Assembly: GCF_013359935.1 (NCBI RefSeq)
Contig: NZ_JABMCB010000160.1
Span: 1 to 64,000, forward strand
Reading direction: 5' to 3'
Length of the DNA: 64,000 bases
Source of the DNA: Paenibacillus xylanilyticus
GTDB lineage: Bacteria > Bacillota > Bacilli > Paenibacillales > Paenibacillaceae
Shown piece by piece: positions 50,342 through 58,880 of the stretch (position 1 is the stretch's first letter; each line of letters starts with the position of its first letter). Made by a program: the position numbers and the translations under genes. The notes under the pieces are model-generated. The model saw nothing but the letters and a program-made list of their open reading frames with translations. It was not told the origin of the DNA and searched no databases.

Positions 50342-51103
50342 TTAAATTACGTAGAAATCCCCATCCTCTGGAACAAGAACGTTCCGGGTCATACCTTTAT
50401 CCTTCAAGAAGTTTCTCAGCTCTTCTCTTGAAAGCCCCCAGTGGTTAACAGCTTCCATATGAACAACGATAATTTTGGCATCGGATGCCGTTTGGTAAAC
50501 TTCATAAATGTCGTCTTTCCCCATCACCAAAGAACCACCCTGCAAAAACTGATTATCTCCTCCATTGACGACGATAACTTCAGGTTTGTACGTATGAATC
50601 ACTTCCTCAACAGACTCAATCCAAACAGTATCACCGGCAACGTATAAGGTTTGTTCACTAGTATGTTTAAAGACTACGCCGCACACTTCACCAGCAAGCT
50701 TCAATATTTCACCTCTGCCGTGCTCTCCTTTGGTTTTAACCAGCTCGATTCCCTGGAAGACAGTATCTATTTGAAGAACCTCTACGTTGTTAAAACCTGC
50801 ATTTTTCACCTCTATGGCATCTGCATCGTTCTGTACAAACATTTTGATGTCTTTGGGCAGCGCTTCTTTTGCGGCATCATCGAAATGGTCCAAATGCAGG
50901 TGAGTAACGATGACGGCATCGATGTTACGAATTATATTGTCAATCGAAGTTGGAAGGCTAACCAACGGATTCATCTGATCCTGTCTTGCCGAATTCGGGA
51001 AAGGAGGATAAGTGCCTTTGTCAGCCAAAAAGGGGTCAATCAGGAATTGGTATCCTGCATATTCAACGATAATCGTAGCATTTCGAATGTGAGTTATTTT
51101 CAT
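50342..51103 (-). CDS. Metallo-beta-lactamase-fold hydrolase (UlaG-like)
   Basis: A 253-residue metal hydrolase of unknown substrate. The metal-binding motif HLHLDHFDD is near residue 75; other ligands fit the GEHG and AGDTVW segments. Members of this branch include L-ascorbate-6-phosphate lactonase and several uncharacterised hydrolases. I placed the start at ATG 51103, with AAAGGAG eight bases upstream; the longer frame from 51169 has no ribosome binding site. It is divergent from an Lrp-type regulator, which may control it. Confidence 0.85.
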   Translation of the reverse strand: MKITHIRNATIIVEYAGYQFLIDPFLADKGTYPPFPNSARQDQMNPLVSLPTSIDNIIRNIDAVIVTHLHLDHFDDAAKEALPKDIKMFVQNDADAIEVKNAGFNNVEVLQIDTVFQGIELVKTKGEHGRGEILKLAGEVCGVVFKHTSEQTLYVAGDTVWIESVEEVIHTYKPEVIVVNGGDNQFLQGGSLVMGKDDIYEVYQTASDAKIIVVHMEAVNHWGLSREELRNFLKDKGMTRNVLVPEDGDFYVI

Positions 51104-51312
51104 TGCAATTCTCCTTTGATCATGAATATATAAATAGCTTACACGTTGTGGTTTTTTACGTACATGCATGAAATAAAGTCTTTCCGGACATTTACTTGAA
51201 TGTTGAAAGTATTTTTATTGAATCGTCTGTATGCATAACAGAGTTAACTTTACTTATTTCACGAATTGGTATTTTAATTAAGAAGACAATAAATGAAAGG
51301 GGATGATTATAA

Positions 51313-51729
51313 GTGATTGACCACATAGATAAGTTAATTATTGAAGAGCTGTCCCAGAACAGTCGTATGACGATGAAAAAGTTGGGGGAGAAAGTTCATC
51401 TCACCGGACAAGCAGCTGCTTCAAGAGTGTTAAAGCTGGAGGAAAGCGGCATCATTGAGAAATACACCCTACAAGTGAATCAGGCCAAATTAAACTGTTT
51501 AGTTCATGCTTTCATTACGGTCAAACTGACCAATCCGTATCATCAATCTTTTCTGTCCTTTATTAAAAACGAAGCGCATTATGTATTGAATAATTACAAA
51601 GTGAGCGGGGACGGATGTTATTTACTGGAATGCAGATTCCCTTCTAATGAAGTATTGGATCAATTTCTCGTACGTTTAAATGAACATGCAAACTATAACT
51701 TGTCCATCGTGATAAACAAGCAAAAGTAG
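51313..51729 (+). CDS. Lrp/AsnC-family transcriptional regulator
   Basis: A 138-residue regulator: N-terminal helix-turn-helix (IIEELSQNSRMTMKKLGEKVHLTGQAAASRVLKLEESGII) and the alpha/beta effector domain of the family (AFITVKLTNPYHQSF... VSGDGCYLLECRF). GTG start at 51313, about nine bases after AAAGGGGA. It is divergent from the hydrolase gene with 209 bases between. The effector is not evident. Confidence 0.9.
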   Translation: MIDHIDKLIIEELSQNSRMTMKKLGEKVHLTGQAAASRVLKLEESGIIEKYTLQVNQAKLNCLVHAFITVKLTNPYHQSFLSFIKNEAHYVLNNYKVSGDGCYLLECRFPSNEVLDQFLVRLNEHANYNLSIVINKQK

Positions 51730-51916
51730 AAGGAGTTAAAAAAGAAACGATTAACCCTCACTGTAAGTGAAGCGGCAAGAAGTTTATGCGTAAAGAAGCA
51801 ACGATGAATTGCATTCTTATATGGAGTCTCTCAAATAGAGTGTATACTTGGGTGAAGGGAATTGAATCATTAAGGACCACGTTAAATAACATCAATTACA
51901 CCTAGGAGGAGTTTTA

Positions 51917-52288
51917 ATGGAAGAGTTTGAAGATTACCTCGCACGTATGGATAACCCGGAACACCGGGCAAGAACAGAAGAAGTTCTGCATTGGGTCGCT
52001 ACGAAATTTCCAAATTTAAAGCCGAAGATTGCATGGAATCAACCGATGTTTACTGATCATGATACTTTTATCATAGGCTTTAGCGTATCCAAACAGCATA
52101 TGGCAGTTGCCCCTGAAAAGGCAGGCATCCATCATTTTTCAGAAGAGATTGTGATGGCCGGTTATGATCATACAAAGGAATTGATCCGTATGAAATGGAA
52201 TCTCCCGGTCGACTTCTCTTTGCTTGAGAAAATTATCGAATTTAACATTTTGGATAAGGCTGACTGCTCGACGTTTTGGCGGAAATAA
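51917..52288 (+). CDS. fra: Frataxin-like iron chaperone (YdhG/Fra, DUF1801)
   Basis: A 123-residue cytoplasmic protein nearly identical in pattern to B. subtilis YdhG/Fra: [53 protein letters not shown] and the end [15 protein letters not shown]. Fra supplies iron for iron-sulfur cluster and heme synthesis in B. subtilis. AGGAGG lies nine bases before ATG 51917. The 187 bases upstream show no recognisable regulatory site. Confidence 0.88.
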   Translation: MEEFEDYLARMDNPEHRARTEEVLHWVATKFPNLKPKIAWNQPMFTDHDTFIIGFSVSKQHMAVAPEKAGIHHFSEEIVMAGYDHTKELIRMKWNLPVDFSLLEKIIEFNILDKADCSTFWRK

Positions 52289-52351
52289 AAAGAACAGAAC
52301 ATATCTGAAGGTCATTTTAGTTATATAACTATTAGAGAGGTGTGGGTAGTA

Positions 52352-53536
52352 ATGGGTCAACATTCTGGTCATGAAGTGGAAGAGGAATTGGCAGATGCAG
52401 CCGGTGAAGAGTCTAATGGATATGGTTCGAAAGAAACACCAGGCTCGTTGATGGAAGCGTACATGCAGGCTGAATATATCGTCAGTGGTCATGGCAGCCG
52501 CAAAATTAAAGTTCTGCAGGAAGCATTTCAGCACATGGATGGAGAGATGGACAGCGACCATTACGGAAATGGGGAAACCATTGAACAGTTCCAGCGGCAA
52601 ATGGCTGAAGTGCTGGGCAAGGAATCGGCTATATTTTTCCCGAGTGGTACCATGTCTCAGCAGATTGCGTTACGTATCTATTGTGATCGGAAGGGACTGA
52701 AGCGCGTAGCTTATCATCCGCTATGCCACATTGAGATTCATGAAGAAAACACCTTGAGAGAGCTTCATCAGATTGAAGCGGTGTTACTAGGGGAGAAGGA
52801 TCGTTTAATTCGATTGGAAGATGTAAAAGCCATCGAAGGCGACATTGCTTGTCTATTACTTGAACTGCCACAGCGGGAGATCGGCGGACAACTGCCTTCA
52901 TATGAAGAACTTGAAGCCATTTCAGCCTATTGCCGAGAACAGGGTATCAAGTTACATTTGGACGGAGCCAGGCTGTTTGAAATTACACCCTACTATCAGA
53001 AGACCGCGGCGGAGATATGCAGCCTGTTTGACAGTGTCTATGTATCCTTTTATAAGGGGATTGGTGGTATTGCAGGAGCCGTATTGGCTGGAGATGCAGA
53101 CATGATGCAAGAATCCAGAGTATGGAAGCGCCGGTTTGGCGGGGATCTGATCGGCCTGTATCCATACATTCTCAGTTCCCAATATTATTTTGATCAGCGC
53201 AAGGATAAAATGGGAGTCTATTATGAACATGCCAAGCAGCTAGCCGCTATGCTGAATCAATGTCATGCGGTACGGACGCTGCCAGAAGTACCAGTTTCCA
53301 ATATGTTTCATGTTCACATCGCATTAGCACAGGCTGAGGCTGAACCTATTTTCTCGAAAATGACTCAGCAGTTTGGGATAGGCTTAACCTCCTATCTAAA
53401 TGAAAGCAATGAGACGGGGCATTGTTCATTTGAACTTTCACTGGGAGATCGTTATGAAACCGTACCACAGGATCAGCTGCAGGCTGCTCTGGAGTGGCTG
53501 GACGAACAATTTCGTGTACTCGTTCCGAAGAGTTAA
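52352..53536 (+). CDS. Threonine-aldolase-like PLP enzyme
   Basis: A fold-type I pyridoxal-phosphate enzyme (394 residues) of the beta-eliminating lyase/threonine aldolase family, which cleaves threonine or a similar beta-hydroxy amino acid. Residues HYGNGETIEQFQRQMAEVLGKESAIFFPSGTMSQQIALRI, LHLDGARLFE (PLP-binding D) and the Schiff-base lysine in VSFYKGIGGIAG are seen. The first 35 residues are acidic and probably an extension. ATG 52352 is nine bases after GAGAGGTG. Substrate is uncertain. Confidence 0.87.
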   Translation: MGQHSGHEVEEELADAAGEESNGYGSKETPGSLMEAYMQAEYIVSGHGSRKIKVLQEAFQHMDGEMDSDHYGNGETIEQFQRQMAEVLGKESAIFFPSGTMSQQIALRIYCDRKGLKRVAYHPLCHIEIHEENTLRELHQIEAVLLGEKDRLIRLEDVKAIEGDIACLLLELPQREIGGQLPSYEELEAISAYCREQGIKLHLDGARLFEITPYYQKTAAEICSLFDSVYVSFYKGIGGIAGAVLAGDADMMQESRVWKRRFGGDLIGLYPYILSSQYYFDQRKDKMGVYYEHAKQLAAMLNQCHAVRTLPEVPVSNMFHVHIALAQAEAEPIFSKMTQQFGIGLTSYLNESNETGHCSFELSLGDRYETVPQDQLQAALEWLDEQFRVLVPKS

Positions 53537-53689
53537 AATAAGCGTATCATCATTGGGAAATACATGCTATAAAATCAGTCTTTAGTAGGAGGCGCACGAT
53601 AACGATGTCCGTATAATTATGATGTGAAAGGAGACGTCATATCATTATTTTGTATGGGCATCTTTATCAAAAATTGGAGGTTGAGGAGA

Positions 53690-54943
53690 TTGAGTAGGCA
53701 CGAAAAAAGCACCAATGCACCTAGCCTGTTTCGCAACCGGTTCCTTCAGACGATATTATTATCAAGCGTTCTCCTGCAGATCGGTATCTGGGTACGTAAT
53801 TTTGCTATACTCCTATACGTTGCGGAGACAACAAACAATGATCCTTATGCGATCTCCCTCATCAGCGTCGCAGAATTTGCACCCATTTTTGTTTTTTCGT
53901 TCATCGGAGGCACCTTTGCGGACCGTTGGCGTCCGAAGCGAACGATGATCTGGTGTGATTTATTATCTGCGGTATCGGTATTTGTAGTACTTCTGACCAT
54001 CCATTACGGTTCTTGGCATTCTGTCTACCTGGTCGCATTCATCTCGGCTATTCTTTCGCAGTTCTCCCAACCTTCAAGCATGCGATTGTTCAAGTATCAT
54101 GTAGCCGAAGAGCAGCTGCAGCAAGGCATGGCTCTGTTTCAATCGCTAATGGCCATCTTCATGGTGCTCGGCCCGATGCTCGGGACCTTCGTTTACAGCA
54201 CGTTTGGACTTGAAGTGTCCATTGCTGTCATGGGTATCGTTTTTCTGCTCTCCGCACTCGTGCTCATTCGTCTGCCAGAGGACAATATGCAAGCACAAAC
54301 AGTTGCAGTTAAAGGACAGTTCCGTAAAGAATTCGTGGAAGGCTTTCGCTATGTATGGCAAAGTCAAGTGCTGCGAATGCTTGGACTCGCGTTTATTCTT
54401 GCGGGACTCGCTGTTGGCGTAGCCCAAGCGCTCAACCTGTTTATCGTAACGGAGCGGCTTGGCAGAAGCGAGGAGTTCCTGCAATACCTGCTAATGGTGA
54501 ACGGAGCAGCCATGCTGATCGGTGGCGGTATCGTAGCCGTTTTCGCGAAGAAGGTTCCGCCGCAAGTTCTTCTTGCGATCGGCATGATCGCTGGCGCGGT
54601 CTGCACAGCCATTGTAGGGTACTCAACCAGCGTTCCTGTCACTCTGACCGTTCAATTTCTGAATGGGTTAGTGTTCCCTTGCATTCACATTGGGATCAGC
54701 ACAATGATTCTGAAATGGTCAGAGTCTTCGATTGTCGGTCGGGTGAATGGGGTTCTGAATCCGATGTTCGTAGGCATGATGGTCATTTCCATGTCCTTCG
54801 CAGGTGCGCTGAAGGATGCCTTTTCACTGAGCACGATCTATAGTGGAGCAGGATTTTTGTTTCTCATTGGCGCATTGGTGATGGTGCCGATCATGAACCA
54901 AAAAGCGCCGGAAAAAGCACCACCAGTTGCACAAGAGGTATAG
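53690..54943 (+). CDS. MFS transporter (drug exporter-like)
   Basis: A membrane transporter of the major facilitator superfamily (417 residues, about 12 helices), with the family A motif GGTFADRWRPKRTMIW near residue 68. It resembles enterobactin-exporter or drug-efflux members. I placed the start at TTG 53690, nine bases after GGAGG and close to the first helix; starts at 53624 or 53654 add a hydrophilic leader. The substrate is unknown. Confidence 0.88.
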   Translation: MSRHEKSTNAPSLFRNRFLQTILLSSVLLQIGIWVRNFAILLYVAETTNNDPYAISLISVAEFAPIFVFSFIGGTFADRWRPKRTMIWCDLLSAVSVFVVLLTIHYGSWHSVYLVAFISAILSQFSQPSSMRLFKYHVAEEQLQQGMALFQSLMAIFMVLGPMLGTFVYSTFGLEVSIAVMGIVFLLSALVLIRLPEDNMQAQTVAVKGQFRKEFVEGFRYVWQSQVLRMLGLAFILAGLAVGVAQALNLFIVTERLGRSEEFLQYLLMVNGAAMLIGGGIVAVFAKKVPPQVLLAIGMIAGAVCTAIVGYSTSVPVTLTVQFLNGLVFPCIHIGISTMILKWSESSIVGRVNGVLNPMFVGMMVISMSFAGALKDAFSLSTIYSGAGFLFLIGALVMVPIMNQKAPEKAPPVAQEV

Positions 54944-54972
54944 TCAGCGATATCCATAAGGGTTTAGTCCAG

Positions 54973-55007
54973 AAGAATCGGCTAGGAAAATGCCGGTTCT
55001 TTTTTCC
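54973..55007 (+). terminator. Terminator after the MFS gene
   Basis: agaatcggc/gccggttct with loop TAGGAAAAT and TTTTTTCC directly after. Confidence 0.85.
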
Positions 55008-55109
55008 TTTTGTAGAGTAAGGATGCTTGCATATATACCACAGTTCATACAAAATGAATGAGATAAATGGAGTAAACCCAGAAATGTACAGATGGAGGAA
55101 ATAGAGCAG

Positions 55110-55463
55110 ATGACGTTGGAAGAGTTAACGGAGTACTGTTTGTCTTATCCCAGTTCATACGAAGATCATCCATTCGGAGAAGGATGGACGGCGATACGCC
55201 ACCAAGGAAACAAAAAATTGTTTGCACTCATTTTACACAACTATAACGGTCATGTATGTGTGAATCTGAAGTGTGATCCTGAACGTTCGGATTTCTTGCG
55301 GAACGCATTCCCGGAGGTAACACCTGGTTACCATATGAACAAGGAACATTGGAACACGGTTAATGTGGAAGGTAAACTGCCGGAAGAGGATGTGCATGGA
55401 ATGATCAAGCATAGTTTCGAACTGACAAGGCCCAAGCGGGTTAAAAAGAAAAGCGAATCATAA
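55110..55463 (+). CDS. MmcQ/YjbR family protein
   Basis: A 117-residue protein of the MmcQ/YjbR family (CyaY-like fold): MTLEELTEYCLSYPSSYEDHPFGEGWTAIRH, LFALILHN and YHMNKEHWNTVNVEGKLPEE. It is often annotated as DNA-binding, but function is not established. I chose ATG 55110 after GGAGGAAAT because family members start MTLEEL; ATG 55092 has no ribosome binding site. The basic tail (RPKRVKKKSES) could bind nucleic acid. Confidence 0.83.
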   Translation: MTLEELTEYCLSYPSSYEDHPFGEGWTAIRHQGNKKLFALILHNYNGHVCVNLKCDPERSDFLRNAFPEVTPGYHMNKEHWNTVNVEGKLPEEDVHGMIKHSFELTRPKRVKKKSES

Positions 55464-55502
55464 GCACAATTAATCGTGCTTACGGTTGCGCCAAAAAGAT
55501 GA

Positions 55503-55530
55503 AAACCCACCTTAATGAGTGGGTTTTTTT
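55503..55530 (+). terminator. Terminator after the YjbR-like gene
   Basis: aaacccac/gtgggttt around CTTAATGA with seven T. It lies 40 bases after the stop, between convergent genes. Confidence 0.92.
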
Positions 55531-55585
55531 GGTGCAATTTGAGAGATTTCGAATTTCTATCTTAAAGTTCCTAACCTCACGAAGC

Positions 55586-56416
55586 TCAGCCTTTAACTGC
55601 TCCAGCCGTAAGACCGCTTACGATGTATTTCTGACCAAATAAGTACAGGATGAAAACAGGCAGGGAAGTAAGCACCAGATTGGCAAAAATTAGATTCCAG
55701 TCCCGGCTGTATTTGCCGTAAAAATTATAGATCGAAAGCGGCATCGTCCACGTTGAGCTGTCCGTAAGGAAGTACACCGGTATTGTGATATCATTCCATA
55801 CGGACATGAACACCATGATGGCTACCGTAGCGTTAACAGGCAGAATGAGTGGTGTGACGATGCGGAAGAATACACCGAACACGCTTGCGCCTTCCAGAAA
55901 CGCCACCTCGTCCAGCGCTCTCGGAATCGTTTTGATAAAACCACTATACAAAAATACACTAAAAGCCGTATTAAGAGCTGCATAAATTAGGATGACGCTT
56001 GTGATACTTCCGTAAAATCCCAAACCCTGCACGACCCGAATGGTCGTAATAATTGACATCGGAGCGATCAGCCCCATGAAAAAATACATGTAGATGGCAC
56101 CGGAAACTTTCGTTTCCCGACGTGCCAGGATGAATGATGCAGCCGAAGATGCAGCAATGTTGATCACGGACGAAACGCCTGTAATCCAGATACTGTTGAG
56201 AAATGCCCGGGACAGACCGCCTTCTTCGAAGACTCGGACATAGTTTGAGAATTGCCATGTATCAGGCAGGCTCAGTGAGAAGCTGAGCACTTCAGCACTT
56301 GTTTTGAACGAACCGAAGATCAGAATCACGAGCGGCAATAGAACAATCAGGGAGGCCAGAATCAGGAACCCTTCCACAATGTAATTGCGGATGGCCAGTT
56401 TGCGTGTATAACCCAT
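55586..56416 (-). CDS. Sugar ABC transporter permease (MsmG/AraQ-like)
   Basis: Second membrane subunit of the third importer, 276 residues, about six helices, with EAA loop DEVAFLEGASVFGVFFRI near residue 165 and C-terminal SGLTAGAVKG. AAGGAGG lies about 11 bases before ATG 56416, inside the end of the preceding permease gene, so the two are translationally coupled. The operon is divergent from a YesM/YesN pair. Confidence 0.93.
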   Translation of the reverse strand: MGYTRKLAIRNYIVEGFLILASLIVLLPLVILIFGSFKTSAEVLSFSLSLPDTWQFSNYVRVFEEGGLSRAFLNSIWITGVSSVINIAASSAASFILARRETKVSGAIYMYFFMGLIAPMSIITTIRVVQGLGFYGSITSVILIYAALNTAFSVFLYSGFIKTIPRALDEVAFLEGASVFGVFFRIVTPLILPVNATVAIMVFMSVWNDITIPVYFLTDSSTWTMPLSIYNFYGKYSRDWNLIFANLVLTSLPVFILYLFGQKYIVSGLTAGAVKG

Positions 56417-56417
56417 A

Positions 56418-57290
56418 TTATTCGGTAACCTCCTTACGACGCATAAAAATCAGCAGTGGAATGGCAATAATGGTGACGACTACGAACAGCAATGTATTGA
56501 CTGCGGTACCGAGTCCCCAGTTGCCTTCACCGAAGGAGCGCAGAATAATGGTGCCCACAACCTGAGACGCGTTACCCGGTCCTCCGCCGGTCATGACGTA
56601 CACTTCCGAAAATACTTTGAGTCCGCCGATGAGCGTCAGCATCAGGTTGATGTTAATGGCTGGCAGCAGTAGTGGCAGGGTGATTTTGAAAAAGCTTTTC
56701 CATGAACTCGCCCCGTCTATGGTGGCAGCCTCGTAATATTCCTGGGAAATGGATTGCAACCCGGCCAGATAGATGGCCATCTGGAAACCGGCACTCTGCC
56801 AGATGGAGACAATGGCAATTGTCCAGATGACAATGGATGGGTTGGTGAGCCAAGCCTGGCTTAATGAATCCAAACCTACGGATTCCAGCAAGCGATTGAT
56901 CGTGCCTTCCGTGCGCAGCATCGGTGTAAACAGAATGCTGATGACAAGAATACTCAGAATGGATGGGGAGTAGAAGATGGCACGCAGCAGATTCTTGGTT
57001 CTTAGTCTCATGTTAAGTCCTACGGCCAGCAGTAGACCGATGACATTTTTGCCGATGACCGTGACGATCGCAAATATCGCCGTGTTTTGAAGTGCCAGGA
57101 TCAGCGTTTTGTCGGAGAAAATCTTCTTGAAATTATCCCAGCCGATGAACTGCAGTTCCAGTCGGTCCAGCCGCCAATCCGTAAATGAATAGTAGAAACC
57201 TGCCATGGCAGGAATAACGAAGAAGATGGAGTAGATAAGCAGTGCCGGAAATATCATGTAATACGAATATAAATTTTTAGCCCTTTTCAT
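56418..57290 (-). CDS. Sugar ABC transporter permease (MsmF-like)
   Basis: First membrane subunit of the third importer, 290 residues, about six helices, with EAA loop YYEAATIDGASSWKSFFKITLPLL near residues 190-212. GGAG is nine bases before ATG 57290. It is between the binding-protein gene (69 bases upstream) and the second permease. No glycosidase is encoded in this operon, so the sugar is not indicated. Confidence 0.93.
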   Translation of the reverse strand: MKRAKNLYSYYMIFPALLIYSIFFVIPAMAGFYYSFTDWRLDRLELQFIGWDNFKKIFSDKTLILALQNTAIFAIVTVIGKNVIGLLLAVGLNMRLRTKNLLRAIFYSPSILSILVISILFTPMLRTEGTINRLLESVGLDSLSQAWLTNPSIVIWTIAIVSIWQSAGFQMAIYLAGLQSISQEYYEAATIDGASSWKSFFKITLPLLLPAININLMLTLIGGLKVFSEVYVMTGGGPGNASQVVGTIILRSFGEGNWGLGTAVNTLLFVVVTIIAIPLLIFMRRKEVTE

Positions 57291-57359
57291 GTCTCACGCT
57301 CCGTTATAGCTTGGTCAGCATATCACTTAGGAGTGCTATGCTGACCTGTATTTATCTTC

Positions 57360-58673
57360 TTAGAAACCGGCCACACCTTTGTCTTGCATCAATTGGCTGA
57401 ATTTCTCGTCCCATGCTTTCAGTACCTCTTCCGGTGTCAAGCCGCCTGCAAACTGATCCTGCAGCAATCGGTACAGCTCACTGCGGTCAACCAGCATATA
57501 GGCATCCGTTGTTAACACGGTTTTCTTAGGGGTAATGTAATTATCCACGATGTCCTGCTTGTAGGCAGGCAGCTCCGGTGTTGTAACATCACTGAAATTG
57601 GATACATAACCTTTGGAATCCACGATCTGTTGCGCAATTTCTTTGGAGGCGATAAAGTCCAGGAACTGTTTGGCCTCTTCCAGATGCTTGGATTTTTTCG
57701 GAATGAACAGCTGTCCGCCGAGTGGACTTGCTCCCAGGCTTGCATCCTCAGAAGACGGGATAGGGAATACGCCGAGCTCCATGTTTGGATCCTGCTGGGC
57801 AACCCCTTCAATTAGCCAGTCACCCATAAACATCATGGCGACTTCCTTGTTTAGGAATTTACCCACGGCCATGTCGTAGCTGTCACTAAGCACGTCAGCA
57901 TTGGTGTATCCTTTGGTGTATATCTCATATTGCTGTTCCAGGAATGTTTTGAATTCCGGGATATCAGACCATTTTTTCTTGTTGCTGTTCAGATCATCAA
58001 AAAACGTTGGCTCATTCTTGGCTGCAAAATCGGCAAACGCTGCTGCAGGCCAGATGTTGGCGGCCCAGGCATCTTTGTACGGCATAAATACGGGGGTGAT
58101 GCCACTCGCTTTGATTTTTTCACAAATGGCCAGAAATTCTTCGTAGTTTGTCGGAATCGATAGGCCGAGTTCCTCAAAGATCTGTTTATTGTAAACAACC
58201 CCTTGCATACCTGTATCCTGGCTGACATGGAAACTGTAGAGATGACCACCGGAAGACAGGACGTCTTTGTTCACAATTCTGCTCGCCCACGGCTCGTTAT
58301 CCAGGATCTCGAAGTTGCGTTCAAGGTTCAGATCCGTCACTGCGCTCGCGAGATTGTATTGAATGATGTCAGGCGTTTCGTCAACAGCAAGCTTGGTTTG
58401 TAATACGGTTGTGGTTTGTTCAGCTGGAATCAGCTGCAGATTCACGCGAATGTTGGTCTGTTTTTCAAACTCATCCAGAATGTCCTGCTGAATAAAGGCA
58501 GAGTCCTGCGAACTTTTGGAAATGGCCAGTTCCAGGGTGACCTTGGCATTTTTGCTGTCTCCGCCAGCAGACGTGCCGGAATCAGAACTTCCTGATCCGC
58601 AAGCGGTTAACGAGATGGATAATAAACTGGCTAGAACAATAGATAATGCTTTTTTTCTCTTATGCGTCTTCAA
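57360..58673 (-). CDS. Extracellular sugar-binding lipoprotein (family 1)
   Basis: Binding protein of the third importer, 437 residues. The signal peptide carries KRKK and ends with LTAC (C25, lipid-modified). The length and pattern (ELAISKSSQDSAF..., NEPWASRIV..., PLGGQLFIPKKSK) fit MalE/MsmE-type family 1 proteins, unlike the 545-residue proteins of the two mannan importers. TTG start at 58673 after GAGGGGG. A cre-like site lies in its leader. The two-component system opposite probably controls it. Confidence 0.93.
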   Translation of the reverse strand: MKTHKRKKALSIVLASLLSISLTACGSGSSDSGTSAGGDSKNAKVTLELAISKSSQDSAFIQQDILDEFEKQTNIRVNLQLIPAEQTTTVLQTKLAVDETPDIIQYNLASAVTDLNLERNFEILDNEPWASRIVNKDVLSSGGHLYSFHVSQDTGMQGVVYNKQIFEELGLSIPTNYEEFLAICEKIKASGITPVFMPYKDAWAANIWPAAAFADFAAKNEPTFFDDLNSNKKKWSDIPEFKTFLEQQYEIYTKGYTNADVLSDSYDMAVGKFLNKEVAMMFMGDWLIEGVAQQDPNMELGVFPIPSSEDASLGASPLGGQLFIPKKSKHLEEAKQFLDFIASKEIAQQIVDSKGYVSNFSDVTTPELPAYKQDIVDNYITPKKTVLTTDAYMLVDRSELYRLLQDQFAGGLTPEEVLKAWDEKFSQLMQDKGVAGF

Positions 58674-58699
58674 AGCAAATCCCCCTCTAAAACGTTTTA

Positions 58700-58725
58700 T
58701 GAATCCGTTTACAAATTTAATTATA
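58700..58725 (-). promoter_or_regulatory. Promoter -10 with candidate cre site (CcpA)
   Basis: On the minus strand TATAAT (58725-58720) is followed seven bases later by TGTAAACGGATTCA (58713-58700), which differs at one position from the CcpA consensus TGWAANCGNTNWCA. A bound CcpA would block transcription just after its start. No good -35 is seen, as expected for an activator-dependent promoter. Confidence 0.5.
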
Positions 58726-58880
58726 AATATTTATTGGTCCCCGGTACATGTCTGTGCTTGAACGTTTATGTGTAAAATCCTGAACTTGAAATCGCTATCA
58801 TTTCATTCAAGTGCATGATACAGTAAGACATAAATGATTGTGAATGTCAGATCATGTAGAACAGGGGGAGCTTACGAAGA

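Noticed and set aside
51730..51916. Possible small gene between the Lrp regulator and frataxin genes
   Set aside because: No frame longer than about 20 codons with a ribosome binding site; no structure found.
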